64,000 bases of DNA from Glandiceps talaboti (lineage: Eukaryota; Hemichordata; Enteropneusta; Spengelidae). The notes beneath the pieces were generated by a model that saw only the letters and a list, made by a program, of their open reading frames with translations, searched no databases and was not told the DNA's origin. Location: positions 9,595,931 to 9,659,930 of the forward strand of contig NC_135555.1 of NCBI RefSeq assembly GCF_964340395.1, written 5' to 3'. A program made the translations under genes and the position numbers. Each line of letters starts with the position of its first letter. Positions within the stretch are counted from its first letter, which is position 1. Below are positions 1 to 41,757 of this stretch, piece by piece.

Positions 1-1099
1 AACATGCACGGTTGATGGCCGTAAGCTGGAAAGTATCGATGTATACTGCGTCTCTCACTCATCCCGCGGTATCTTCTCTTAGTTACGACCTTTCTTACAA
101 ATGCTAGCGGTTGTTTATCCTTCTTTTATCACATCGTGTTTTACTACAGAAATCCTCAAGCAGCGTCTCTTTTGTTGAAATTAGTTTATATATTAGCGAC
201 ATTGTCGAGCAAATCTGTCGATATTGCTCGACAGATGGGTCATCTGTGACTTTATTCTGACTTCCACTGATTCAATAGAAAAAAACCAGCGGAACAATAC
301 TTCAAGTATATACGTCATGGAAGTTTTCAACGCGCAAGACGAGTGTACAACATTATGATCTTTACATTTAAATTCCGTTCCAGTTTTTTCTTTTTGTAAA
401 GCGTATGAATACTTCGTGTTATTTCTGACATCACGTCCCCATGGAAACTATGGTGGCTGTCGTTTCTCAAGGAGACATCGAGAATAACTTGGAAACTCAT
501 CTTAAGCACGAATCAAATAATACATATTTATCACATATTTACCATCCTGTCTTGAAAACACTTACAAGGGTTAAACAGCTGTCATAAACAGCGACGAATG
601 ACAGTTTTACCGCTATAAATTGCATTCCGCCACGCCTTTTTTAAGCGAAACATATTCAGAAGTGAGAGACATCGTGCTCAAGAGTCGAATCTCTCCATTC
701 CGAAATATTAAAATTGCATCAGGATTCCCATATTGTAAAATGTTACCTGGTAATAGTTTAATGTTACACAATATTGAAATTTCCTCTCTCAAGTTTGACT
801 TCATGATTTAGTCGGTTTTTGAAATATTTTCCCTATTATCAGAGTACATCCTTTAGAGCCGGTTGTACCACCTCTCAATCACATAAATTGTTAAAAAGCA
901 TTTTAACTAAGCGACCACTTAAGTAATAAAAAGGTTTCTACCAAATGCGTTAACTTATCTTTATGGAAAAAATCACGGTGGAAATGTTAAAAGTCATTAG
1001 TGTAGAACTGAACTACCGCTATCTTGTTAACAACAATGTGCAAACCTGAATATAAACTGATTGAGTCTCCTGGTATTTAGTATCAGGAACTTAAACCTT

Positions 1100-1765
1100 A
1101 GTTCTTAGAGAAAAAGTCCAGTCACAGTTGTATTTATATACAGTTAAAAGGTTACAAGAAAAGTCCTGTCACTCGGCCAGACTAATTTCTACCTTTAGTA
1201 CACTTACATTGATTACTGCTATCAACTTAAAGGAAAATTCCAGTCAGACTTATTTCTGCTTATAGTACACTTGCATTGATTACTGCTATCAACTTAAAGG
1301 AAAAGTCCAGTCAGACTTATTTCTGCCTTTAATACATTTGTATTGATTACTGCTATCAACTTAAAGGAAAAGTCCAGTCAGACTTATTTCTGCCTTTAAT
1401 ACATTTGTATTGATTACTGCTATCAACTTAAAGGAAAAGTCCAGTCAGACTTATTTCGGCCTTTAGTACACTTGTACTGATTACTGCTATCAACTTAAAG
1501 GAAAAGTCCAGTCAGACTTATTTCTGCCTTTAGTACACTTGCATTGATTACTGCTATCAACTTAAAGGAAAAGTCCAGTCAGACTTATTTCTGCCTTTAG
1601 TACACTTACATTGATTACTGCTATCAACTTAAAGGAAAAGTCCAGTCAGACTTATTTCTGATTTTAGTGCACTTGTATTGATTACTGCTATCAACTTAAA
1701 GGAAAAGTCCAGTCAGACTTGTTTCTGCCTTTAATATACTTGTACTGGTTACAGCTATCAACTAA
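1100..1765 (+). repeat. 67-bp minisatellite, about 9 copies
   Basis: Core gattactgctatcaacttaa at 1211, 1278, 1345, 1412, 1479, 1546, 1613, 1680 and a diverged unit at 1747, spacing exactly 67. Units also carry aaggaaaagtccagtcagac and ttatttctgcctttagtaca. More diverged units begin near 1100. Confidence 0.95.
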
Positions 1766-1948
1766 CATATGATTTGGGAGATAAAATAGCACCTTGATAA
1801 GTTATTCAACTTCGAAAATGGATCCCTACTGCACTTGCGATGTGTTTGGTCATTTTGGAGATTTCCTGCAAGGGTTTGTGAGAAGGCCTTCCTGGAAATG
1901 ACGTCACATTTACTACAATCCCTTTCTCTTGAGGGTCAAGTGTATGTA

Positions 1949-2016
1949 AGTTGATAGCAATAAATACAAGTGTACTAAAGGAATACTAAATAAGTCTGAC
2001 CAGAGTTTTCCCTTAA
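1949..2016 (-). repeat. Single inverted copy of the 67-bp unit
   Basis: The reverse complement reads ttaagggaaaactctggtca...gcacttgtatttattgctatcaact, a diverged copy of the minisatellite unit in opposite orientation about 180 bp past the array. Confidence 0.8.
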
Positions 2017-2617
2017 AGTGGCAATCTGGAAGAAAAATAGTTTTGATTTTGAATGAATGAATGAACGATTTTTATTTTGTTTTCCTACTTTAAAATACAT
2101 AGTGAAAGAATATAGACAAAGTCTGTATTGTAACTTATTATATAGCGGAAATCTTCCATTTGTGTGTGAAAAGTGCGTTATTGCAAATGATTTGTAACCA
2201 AATCAGGTAAACTCAAGTAATCACTTGTAATCATAAGTAAACACATGAATTAATTACACTATTGATATATTTTGATGTTTCAATATTTGGGAAGGGACAG
2301 GCAAGCACAGACTGGACTCGACATAATGATTACTTGTGTTACGGTAACCCTACATATTACACATGTTGTTTAACACTGTGTTCTGCAAATAGATAAACAT
2401 GGAAAAATTGTTTCACTGATTGAAATCCAAAATAATTACCCATTCCGTCCATATGGTCACTTAAGTATTTCCAATCCAAATACCAAACGCTACTTATCAT
2501 GCTACATGTATTTCAGATTGTCGACATAAGTTCGAGTTCATTGCAAATGAAATTTGTTTTGTTTTGTTTTCTCCGACCATCATACTCAATATTTCCTGAT
2601 GTATTTCCCTTTTTCAG

Positions 2618-31720
<29,103 letters not shown>

Positions 31721-31759
31721 CTAGAGGAGATCCAATAGTATTTTTTTATTCTGTATGGT

Positions 31760-31765
31760 AATAAA
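31760..31765 (+). terminator. AATAAA polyadenylation signal of the GPR158-like gene
   Basis: Canonical AATAAA 40 nt after the stop codon of the terminal exon. Its position fits a very short 3' UTR. Longer alternative 3' UTRs cannot be excluded. Confidence 0.5.
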
Positions 31766-34576
31766 TAACTTCCAATTATGTTGAATGAATTGCAGATTTC
31801 ACCAGATTTGAAATGTCGAGATTCAAACTTGGGAGTGCTGGCACTCTTCCCCACATTAGTGGTTTGTCTTTAAAGACACTGACAAAAAGTCTGCAGAAAA
31901 CTACTGTGAATTTGGCGCCAATTCATTTTGGCGGGTCCACAATTTTTGACGGCAGTGTACCCATATCTACTTCACTTTTGTAAGCAAATATAATGATAAT
32001 GATTTCCCTATGTTATATATATATATAGTAATTTACGGATGAAAGTTATATTATTTTCGCATTATCTAGTTTGGTGCCAAAACTGTTTCACGTAAATAAA
32101 CTAAAATATGTTTAGAGCTAAAGCACATACGTTCGCAGTATTTATTGGAAACATATGCATGCAAGACACGTTATGGATATTGATAATGCAAATACAATTA
32201 ATTGTGCACACGGTTTGCAAAATTACCAGATTGCATTTTACACAGCTTTGTTGTATTTCTCTATTTTGTCATATTTTAAATATGGGTTTGTCTTACCATG
32301 TACTTTGATTTAAAAGTCAATTTTGAAACTTTATGTCATTTTGCCTACTTAAGTTGGTTTTGAAGATGTAATAGGGGACAAGTACATTACAGTGTCGATA
32401 TATAATATCCTACTTTCAAAAGCATGTTTCAATAGACAGTTTTCATGACTCCCTGTGTGATACCTACCTCACTTCGACCACTGGTGGCGCTCTTTCATTT
32501 TAGACTTATAGTAAAGTGCGCCGCCGGTGTTTAGTGTGCTATCACACCTGATTTACAAACAAGAATTTTTTTAACGATTGGAAATTACTTCAATAACTTG
32601 CTTTCGTAGACGAAAAAAGAAGATAATTTTGTTCTTTGAATAGTCACTGATGTAGTGGGAACACATAAAGCAGTCAGTTGAACTGTACAAAGAGGTAACT
32701 CCAAATGGAAATACCCGGGTGTCAAATCCGAAATCATTCTAGGGGCCAAATATTCGAATGAAACACTATCTGCATAGAATCTAAAAACCTACATGTTTTT
32801 CTTTGAATAATAAAGTAAATGGCGTAAAATACTCATGAACGTTATCCTGATTTGATTTGATTTTCCTTGCAATGTTTGTCAAACAATTTGTAGTTTGGAA
32901 TATCAGTCTTATCTAAACCAATGTATCAAATGCTGGCAATATTGGATATTATTTCAAAGGTTTCATTTTCGTTTTCCTTGGCATGAAAGTACTCGAAAGT
33001 AACAATGATATGTGAAGAGAGAGACAATAATCAGTGGCTTTGTATTCGATTCTTGCTGTTTCTTTTAATTTCCCTTAAAACCAAAACCAAATGAAAGTTT
33101 GTTCTTAGTCATTTTGAAACAGTAGAGAAATTTGAGGGTTCACTGTCTTGTTTTCATAAATCGACATTAAACTTTGCATACAGTTACATTGAAACTCAAT
33201 ATTCGGCGTCCACATTTGACTCTATTTGACGATCATCTTGACCTCGACAGAACATTTGCGTGGGGACCTCTCATTTTTTTTTCTTAAATTTAACTGAGAA
33301 TTGGTTGGGAGATTACTTGGACAAATTTAAGTAACTGCAAAAGTTTTTTTTTTAATTATTCCGAGGCACGTATTACGTTTAAGCATTAGAGTTGGTCAGT
33401 ATGTTGACATATTTAAAAATCCAAACCCCTATCGTTATGCCTATAGAGGCGGTGTCTTTTAACGAACAGGGGTTAAGATTAGTGTCTTTGGACCGACTGC
33501 CGTTGTGCTACTTAATAACAGAATGACTCGTATTCGAGTTCAATATATAGCCCACAATTGTAAGGCATAAAATTTATTTTCTTAGTGATGTATTTGAAAT
33601 CTTAAAGACGTACAGTACTGAAATAGATGACTCGTTGATTCACAAAAATTACATTAATATGTTTTGTTGAATTTTTTTCGACACACTAGTATAACTCATT
33701 CACACAGCTAATGTGAATTTAATAAAGGGCTGTTTTTTGAGAGCTGGTCGATTTATTTTTTAAAAGTACCAGCTATCGCATGATGCATACGTTATGATAT
33801 ATTTCAAAGACTGCACTTGTCTCTTATAAGTATGAGAGCTTTTCCTACGCCGTAGCTTCTTTTGTTTTTATATAGAGTAAATATTTAAAGAAAAACAAAA
33901 GTCAAAATTCTTTACAACTGTAGAGGGCGCTGTGAACGAGCAACGCATGTTTTTGAACGTGACATGCAATGGTAATGATCTGAACTTTAGAGTGAGTTTG
34001 TTTTGTTTATTTGTTTGTTTGTTTATCTGTTTCATAAAAAACGGAAATGAGAATTACAGAGTGATTCAAGGTATTCGGAAAATATTGTGATTGTGTCGCT
34101 CGCGTAAGTAGATTAGGAACTTATCGTACTAAGCTTGAGAAGTATGTATTCGTCTTTTGCTATGTATTTTACTCTTTTCTAAAGAAATGAATAGGCTGAT
34201 TTTTATACAAACTAAGTGTGTGTTCATGTAAATGTATATTTCACTAGTTTTCTCTGAAATTAAATTTTGTAAACTTGAACTTGCTAATTTCTGACTATGT
34301 AATCTACAAAGGAGATAGTTTCACCACGGAAATTAAAAATCGTCTTTTATTGCAAAAAACCTTAAAATCGGTTTCTAGTAGTCATTTTATTTCGTTGTCA
34401 ATATGTCAGTGCGAAGCATTGCAATATAATGCTATAGAACACCGTACACAAGTTATGTTCTAGTGGGAACTTTGCCTATCAAATCTTTGTTTCCGTCCAC
34501 TATTGGGAAGTATGTAATACATTCACCCAGGCACTGATAACATAAGTTTGATATCATTCTTGAAATGCATCCCTAA

Positions 34577-34672
34577 TGTATGTGTATGTATGTATGTATG
34601 TGTGCGTGCGTGCGTGCGTGCGTGCGTGCATACGTGCATGCGTGCGTGCATGCATGCGTGCATACATGTATG

Positions 34673-34706
<34 letters not shown>

Positions 34707-34747
34707 TGTATGTATGTATGTATGTATGTATGTATGTATGTATGTAT
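34577..34747. repeat. (TGTA)/(TGCG)n tetranucleotide tract
   Basis: GTAT and GTGC blocks in sequence. Open frames on both strands are artefacts. Confidence 0.97.
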
Positions 34748-35439
34748 TTAATGGGGTCGCAGTAATTTCTAAAATTTAAAGTAAATAAAATGAATTCCGA
34801 CCTACCTGCCATAACTTCTGAAGTCATGTACCAGAAAAAATAGCTTTTTATCTTGGCTAAACACAGAAATCGTCTCAAATAATGCAAATAATATTTATTG
34901 CTTGAACACATATCATTATTGGCTCAGAAGTGGACGTTACTACAGCCTAAGAAAGGCGAGGATAAATATCAGGTCAACTGTAGATGGCAGTATACATCTC
35001 TGAAGTCAAGGTAAAAAAAACGCGAAATTGCGATTGTTTGCCGTCTCAAAACGATATATTACGTAAGAGTTGAAAAACGTCAGTTTCCGTTTGTTGGCAG
35101 TGATAAAAACGTGTCCATGGCCGAGTCAAATCATATTTTAGAAGATGTATAAAAGAAAACATGAACTTTTGAGTCGATTCTAGATAATTTAGGATAACTA
35201 TACGAAAAATTCATAGAAATATAAACAGAAAATCCCATACTTTCCTAATACTTTCAAAATTTCTTTCGAATCCGAACGCGTTTACAATAGTTTTCATAGT
35301 CTGGTTGATGCTAAATGCATAAAAACAAAAAAATCGCCTCAAATAATAGAGAATATTTGTTGTTTGAACATACGCACGGTCACAAAGGTAAAAAAAATTG
35401 CTTTTCATAATTAAAGACAATCAATCGGTCTGACAATTT

Positions 35440-35442
35440 ACA

Positions 35443-35492
<50 letters not shown>

Positions 35493-35795
35493 TACATACA
35501 TACATACATACATACATACATACATACACACACACGACAGAGACGCATGCATGCACATGCACACAAACACACACACACACACATACATACATACATACAT
35601 ACATACATACATACATACATACATACATACATACATACATACATACATACATACATACATACAACTGTACATACATACATACATACATACATACATACAC
35701 ACACAGACACAGACACACATACATACATACATACATACATACATACATACACACGCACGCACGCACACGCACACAGACAGACAGACAGAGACACA

Positions 35796-35892
<97 letters not shown>
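35440..35892. repeat. (CA)n/(CATA)n compound tract, ~453 bp
   Basis: Longest microsatellite of the window: CA, CATA, CACG and CAGA blocks. Confidence 0.97.
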
Positions 35893-35893
<1 letters not shown>

Positions 35894-36358
35894 ACAGCAA
35901 TACCCTGTATGGTTGCAATCAGAAACGGAAATCATTTTGGTATTTAATACTAACAGACACTAGTCAATGTCTAATCTTTATTTATTGAAGAGTCCGAGAG
36001 AAAACAAACCTGGTACATCACTAAAAGATGACATTATCCCTTGTATCTAGTGTAATACTGTCATCGATATGGCATCTGTTACATCACTTTTTATAAACAC
36101 AAAATTTGAAATAAAATAATCATAAATATATTCAAGGAACATATACATAAATTTACAAAATATGTAATTCAATACACAAACAAGGATTTCAATTAATGAA
36201 TTTTTCAAAATAAAGTCAAATTGTACACCATTTTGTGACTTTTATGTTGATTACCAGGGTATCTTTGAGATCTGGACACTAGTAATTATTTTTATTTACT
36301 AAGTCATACCAGATGGTCATAACTTGGCCCCCCCAAAAGTCTAGTGAAAGCTGGTTAG

Positions 36359-36525
36359 AGTTAATGCATGGCGAAATTTCAGTGCCTGGGGAAAACCTGC
36401 GTTGTTTGGTAGAGTCCAAACGAAGTCACTCATATTATTTACAGCAAAGCAAAGTTAATCAAGCCCTGGTAACTCCAACTGCAGTGGTAAGAGGCCAGTG
36501 GTTCAATGACTCAGCCACCAAAAAC
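36359..36525 (-). mobile_element. tRNA-derived SINE, copy 2 (decayed)
   Basis: Shares with 5277-5445, in order: gttaatgca, ctggggaaaacctgcgttgt, ttggtagagtc, actcatattatttacagcaa, and gtggtaagaggccagtggtt. B box degraded to ggtaactcc. A 71-codon open frame across it is chance. Confidence 0.65.
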
Positions 36526-36623
36526 TAACTAGTCTTAATGCTTCATGTGAAAAGTCATCTATGTTGGTAAACCATTAGTATTGAATGTAAACATTTTTGT
36601 TCCAAACACATTTTTTTTTCCAG

Positions 36624-36910
36624 GTACACTTCCAAGTTTATATTTGAAAGAAAAGTTTGAATTCGATACTACAGTCGTCTCTGTATGTTATGTATGTTTT
36701 TCCTCGATAATTTACATAATTGCATTATTAACAATATCAGTTATCCAATGTGGAACCAGAGAAATAAATGAACATGCAAATCGAAAAGAAAATATAACAA
36801 TTAAATGTAACTTTATAAATACATGCAGTAAACACAACACTAAAACTTCTGAGAGTTGGGGTATTGGGGTATCGACTTACAAAAATAGACACAAACTAAA
36901 AGTTTCATGA
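36624..36910 (+). CDS. Exon-like open stretch with one membrane segment, unidentified
   Basis: After a good acceptor (atttttttttccag, ending 36623) a frame stays open for 95 codons to TGA at 36908. Starts GTLPSLYLKEKFEFD, then a hydrophobic stretch SIIYIIALLTISVI and a Cys/Asn/Lys-rich tail. I do not recognise the family and see no companion exon with compatible phase. It could be an alternative last exon, a separate small gene or chance. Confidence 0.25.
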
Positions 36911-37154
36911 TCTTGCAGTGTACATTTTGGTGATTTCCAGAGTTTACACTACCAGTGTATTGACTATTGCATGATTATAACTGCATAACAGAGTCATCAC
37001 TACTATCGCCCACATGTGTAAATCTTCCCACATTGAACAATAATAGTTTTAGTTTGTGTCTGTGTCTGTCTGGGTAAACTGAATCCTGATTCCTACAGTA
37101 GTATTTATTTCAAGTTAGGTGCATACAGTGGATGTCAAAATTACTGTGACTCCC

Positions 37155-37198
37155 CCCCAAAAAAAACAAAACAAAAACAAAAACAAAAAAAACACACA
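37155..37198. repeat. A-rich tract
   Basis: (CAAAA)n-like run, possibly a retroelement tail. No element body recognised upstream. Confidence 0.6.
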
Positions 37199-37770
37199 GA
37201 TAGTAACGGAGTTAATTGTAACTATGTGCAGTGACCATGCATGGAATTCAAAAGAATGAAAACGTTTAAATAATCAATATAGCACTTTCAAGTAAAGTAA
37301 AGCATAAATTTCTTTACTGGCTGTGTAATAATCGGAAAGCTATATACAACCTGTAACACCCAAGAAAAGCAATTTCAGAGTGTACCAACAGCGTCGTAAA
37401 CCACGGACCCCTTTACGGCACCGTCCAAAATGTACCGCACTTCATATCTTTGGCAGAAATATGTGCTCTGGCTTGCTAGAATGTGTACCACAATCTTTTA
37501 AAGCATTCAGATCAAGTGTAAATGTATAAGTTTCAATTATCTAACTATCAGCCCAGTACATGGGGGCTGTAAATGTAAACAATTGCAGCAGTTCAAAGTA
37601 AGTAAGTAGTCAATGACTAGCTGTCACCAAGAGATGAATATGATTACAGTTGTGGCACTAACGCACTATCATCACAACGCAATCAGTTTGTTGTTTGCTA
37701 AACTAAGGGTTTTTTTTAAGCTAACTGAATTGGAAAGGACACATACTAATTAAAGTGTCATTAAAGTGTT

Positions 37771-37812
37771 ATTTTACACTTGATATGAATGTTATGAACA
37801 TAGTGTAGCACA
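37771..37812. repeat. Isolated terminus of MITE family C
   Basis: attttacacttgatatgaat...tagtgtagcaca matches the right terminus of the element at 50851-51013. No left partner seen. Confidence 0.55.
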
Positions 37813-38316
37813 CAATGGAATACGCCGTATTCCGGTTATCGAAGAAGCCCCGAAAAGATAAAAGATATGATTGTTTGGCCACTAGGGGCGCTGTTTTAGA
37901 ACCGGAAGTGAGGGCCAGAATTGTAGAGTATCGTTGCAAAGCATAGAGTCTATAGGCATCGTAACCACTGACTAAAGATTTTCTGTCATTCCCCGTAACT
38001 TTACGCTATAATATTGCATTATCGCCCATCAAATAACGAAATAGCAAATTAACCTCTTGTTCTCCTAATATTTCGCGTAAGTTTGGCTCTGCAATTCGAC
38101 CGTGAGGAAAACCCAAAAGTAGCAACATTTTGAAACGGGTAGTACACTGGCATCTCACTCACGTTTTCAGTGTGACCTCGTCCATTTGCGTTACCATTGG
38201 AGAAATTGTAGCGATTGCTTCCAGTCAAACATCGGAACGGAAAAAGGTACAAAAACAGAGGAAAGAATCCTCAAAATCACAATATACGCTACAGTTATTG
38301 CAGCTTGTATAAAACC

Positions 38317-38536
38317 AATCTGATTAAAATCCGATGTAGATGTCGGCTAATCGTTCATTGCTATTTTACTTTCGTTATTGTGCCTGAATTGACCTTCGTG
38401 GTACATGTTTGATCGCCTCCTCTACCGATCAGGACAAAAACGTAAACATGTACCACGAAGGTCAATTCAGGCAAAATAACGAAGGTAAAATAGCAATGAA
38501 CGATTAGCCGACATCTACATCGGATTTTAATCAGAT
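38317..38536. mobile_element. Palindromic MITE family A, copy 1
   Basis: aatctgattaaaatccgatg...cattgctattttac and its inverted copy, about 95-100 bp per arm, around a short centre containing cgcctcctctaccgatcagg. No clear target duplication. Confidence 0.85.
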
Positions 38537-38807
38537 CGGTCTAAGACATGGTATGATGAGTGAACCACGTAAACGTTACATGGAAGGCCGATTCATTGAA
38601 GGGGTGGGCGGTGTGGTACATCAATCACAATAACAATATTTATGATTCGTTGCCGACTTCAATGCGTTTTTTTTTATACACTGATGGTCCTGAATGAAGA
38701 ATAGCAAGCTAACCAAAGTGTGATAGTAAAGATGAGTATATCAATACAAATATGTTTATGCCAACTTATAACCAGTACATGAAATGTTTTTTTTCCGTAC
38801 AAAGTTT

Positions 38808-38921
38808 TATGATTTCACCCGTGGTGCTACACCACTGTTCTAATAAACAAGAAAGGCCTAAGTATGATTTCACCCGTGGTGCTACACCACTGTTCTAATA
38901 AACAAGAAAGGCCTAAGTATG
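38808..38921. repeat. Perfect tandem duplication of 55 bp
   Basis: Unit tatgatttcacccgtggtgc...aacaagaaaggcctaag occurs at 38808 and 38863 with no difference seen. Confidence 0.95.
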
Positions 38922-39009
38922 CGGCGACATCAGTTACAATATAAACATGTGGCTTGGTAATAGTCGACCGAACTCTCAATATTGCAATGACTGTAGCTGG
39001 AAGCTGTTC

Positions 39010-39248
39010 AATCGGATTAAAATCCGATGTAGATGTCGGCTAATCGTTCATTGCTATTTTACCTTCGTTATTTTGCCTGATATTATTTTTCTTGGTACAT
39101 GTTTACATTTTTAGCCTGATCGTAGAGGAGGCGATCAGGCAAGCTAAAAAATGTAAACATGTACCAAGAAGGTCAATTCAGGCAAAATAACGAAGGTAAA
39201 ATAGCAATGAACGATTAGCCAACATCTGCATCGGATTTTAATCAGATT
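39010..39248. mobile_element. Palindromic MITE family A, copy 2, with target duplication
   Basis: aatcggattaaaatccgatg...cggattttaatcagatt, arms about 110 bp. Flanked by a 10-bp direct repeat ggaagctgtt (38999-39008 and 39249-39258), consistent with a target-site duplication of Mutator-like length. It interrupts the coding relic on the - strand. Confidence 0.85.
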
Positions 39249-39613
39249 GGAAGCTGTTGTCAGATTTGTAATTTTGTAATCGTTCTTTTGTCAAGCAACA
39301 GACACCAGTAAGGTAAAGAAATATGTTTATCATGTCTACATCGGGTATATTTCGAAGGTCCTCCGTCCAACTTTCAATGTTTCCGCTGTCGATTAGTTCT
39401 ATCTTTTGATGCCCGACATCCACTATTCGTCTCCTCTTCCGTTCTCTCAGAAAATTATCATTTTCTAGTGTTTCAAGACCAAGATTGACAGCATTTCTGG
39501 TGATATCTAGTAGATTTAGAAGTAGTAATTTTCCACTCTTTTATGAATGCACGGAGTTCTTTTACGCCCATTTTGTTGACAGCTTCATACATCGCCATAC
39601 TATTAGATGCCAT
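39240..39613 (-). pseudogene. Broken coding fragment, possibly from a transposon-associated SWIM-type protein
   Basis: From ATG at 39613: MASNSMAMYEAVNKMGVKEL in one frame, then after a frameshift near 39490-39520: ETLENDNFLRERKRRR..., ESWTEDLRNIPDVDMINIF and KERLQNYKSDNSFQ. The 'W..DL..IP.......YL......TKERLQ.YKS' pattern resembles the region before SWIM zinc fingers in invertebrate transposon-linked proteins (family memory, not verified). It is frameshifted, interrupted by the MITE at 39010, and stops soon after. Confidence 0.4.
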
Positions 39614-41757
39614 GACGAAAATTCTGGCCCTCACTTTGTCAGATATGGTGCGCCCTCTCGCGATACTTTCCTGCGAAACAACCGGAAGTTCGATAACCGG
39701 AATACGCCGTATTGTCTTACTTGAATATTACAGGTTGTAACATATGTAGGCAGGTGCATTCACAAGAACTATGTTATGAAGATAAGAGTTCTGTATTTAT
39801 GCCATATACTAGATATCAGAGGAGATAAAAGATGTGTTAGTCACTAGGTCTAAGGAGTGATGTTTGTAAGCTGTTTTAGGACCAGAGAAGTGAGGACCAG
39901 AATAGTTGAGTATTTTTGTACCACAAAGACAGCAAATACGAAGTTCATACTCATTTTTCATGTTGATCTCGCTGTAATGTTTTATTAGCAACTATACATA
40001 ACCAAATCTGGGGTGCCCTCTTGCAATCCTTGTGTGCAGGATAACTGGAAAATGGTGTACTACAACGTTTACTTTACAATAAGCAAGGGTACAATGCTGT
40101 AGACATGCGTATCTAGTACATACCATAGAGCACAATATACAAGATAATATACTTTTCCATTTGTAACAAAAACATTGCAACCAGAGATAAACACCTGGTA
40201 ACACACATAACTGATGATATGCAAATTGTAAAGGTGAAACTACCATATGCTTGTACCTCACAGCTCATATTTCTGGCATGTTAATATTCTAAGTAGAACC
40301 TTGCTAAAAATGTCAGTACAATGTATATATTTTGCAAAGAACCTCAGTTTGCAACTAAGTACTGAATTAAATAAAAAACAATCCATTCGGGGTTTTTTCA
40401 CATATTTAGAAAGAAAAGATAAGTCTAACTTCAAAATGAGTCAATGCAAAGATTGGCAAGTGAGAAGTAATTTGTTGTAACCATACTCCCCTAGTGACAT
40501 GTCTAATAGAACAATCCATCACAGAAAACAATAGGGACAAACTAAAATTTGATACAATGGGTAAGGCAGTAGGTATATTATCCTTCTCATTATCAACCAT
40601 CTTGAATCATCAAAGTATTCTGATTTGATTCCCTTTTGTGAAGATTATATATATTTATTTATATGTCAGTATGCCTATAAATGGTACAAGATACCTTGAA
40701 CACTTTCATCTGAGGGTTGTAATATTCATATTGATATTAGTATGCCCATAAATGGCACAAGCTATCATTATGTAATGACAAATTGACCAATCATCAAGTT
40801 CCTTTTTATGTTCTCCATGTCAATGGCTTTTCCAAGATGGCTGCCTATGACACCAAATCTAACTTCGAAGGGGTTGAAAGGACGTCGTAATAGCTTTAGA
40901 AGCAAAAATGAGCCAAAGTCATTCAGGTGATGTTGGAACATCACAGAGAATCATCAAATTACAGGTATTGTCATCTTTCAAACTGGTACACAAAACAAGA
41001 CACACAAATAGGCAGCATTGAGTTGCCGATATCAGCCAATCAGGTTGACAAGTTGGGGGTCATGCTAAACATATACAACCCTCAACAAAAAAACTTCAAG
41101 GTATGACAAAATATATTAAAGTCAGAATACCTTAATTACTCAAAACAGTTACTAGCATGGTCCTGCCATTATTTCAGTGCTGAGGGTTTTTTTATGTTTT
41201 ATCCCATTTTTCTCAAGAGTTCTATGAATTCAAAACTACAAAATGTTTTGTTTTCTTTAAATTCATCAGAAGGATTAACAGAATCAATTGAACCATAAAT
41301 ACATTTAATCCAATTGGTTTCAGTTTGCACTGATTTCATTGGTGGGAAGAACAATGGCGACCTCTAACCCTAAATATGTCACCTCTGACCTTTATGTAAA
41401 TCTTGTCATTCAAGGGTTCCATTACATTTTGTACTTCAATTGAAAACATTCATAATAATTTAGATACAACTTTAAGTTTTATTTTTATCAAATAATCACG
41501 ATTTCTTTCAACTCTCCTCTTGCGTACAACTATTCTAGGCTATCAATACGACCTCTAACTTTTGTACGAAATTTTGATATCATAATTTACAATTTTTTTG
41601 TAGTTTACGTCTATATTTTCACAATGTGTATTCTTATATGATACATTCTACTTTGTAAAATGTGATGGATTTTTTAATAATTAGCTATAAGTTCAGCTTG
41701 GCTGAATCTTACCAAGACGTAATATTCTCAATATTTTTTCCTATTTTTTTTCCCTCT

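Larger units (their letters stand above)
1..2617. other. No gene recognised; upstream of first visible receptor exon
   Basis: AT-rich. Either an intron or the 5' flank of the GPR158-like gene. Open frames are short and without recognisable motifs. It holds the 67-bp minisatellite at 1100-1765 and its inverted copy at 1949-2016. Confidence 0.6.
37817..39713. mobile_element. Relic of a ~1.9-kb element bounded by inverted repeats
   Basis: Left end ggaatacgccgtattccggt tatcg (37817-37841) and right end cgataaccggaatacgccgt att (39691-39713) are inverted copies with one mismatch. Inside are two palindromic MITEs, a 55-bp tandem duplication and a broken coding fragment on the - strand. Just inside the left end, agataaaagatatga...ctgttttagaaccggaagtg resembles sequence outside the right end (39826-39910), so the true boundaries may be different. 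Confidence 0.5.
31721..41757. other. 10-kb interval between the receptor and ANKRD27, no confident gene
   Basis: The two genes converge here. It holds receptor 3' UTR and poly(A), two long microsatellites (34577-34747, 35440-35892), a SINE copy, an exon-like open stretch at 36624-36910, and the transposon-rich block 37771-39713. 31800-34500 and 39720-41470 show nothing beyond AT-rich DNA. Confidence 0.6.

Noticed and set aside
35380-35988. Cys/Val and His/Thr repeat frames up to 171 codons
   Set aside because: Translated (CA)n/(CATA)n microsatellite; same for 34548-34911, 42669-43097 and 44735-45043.
36313-36528. 71-codon + frame
   Set aside because: Lies across the decayed SINE copy; no coding signature.
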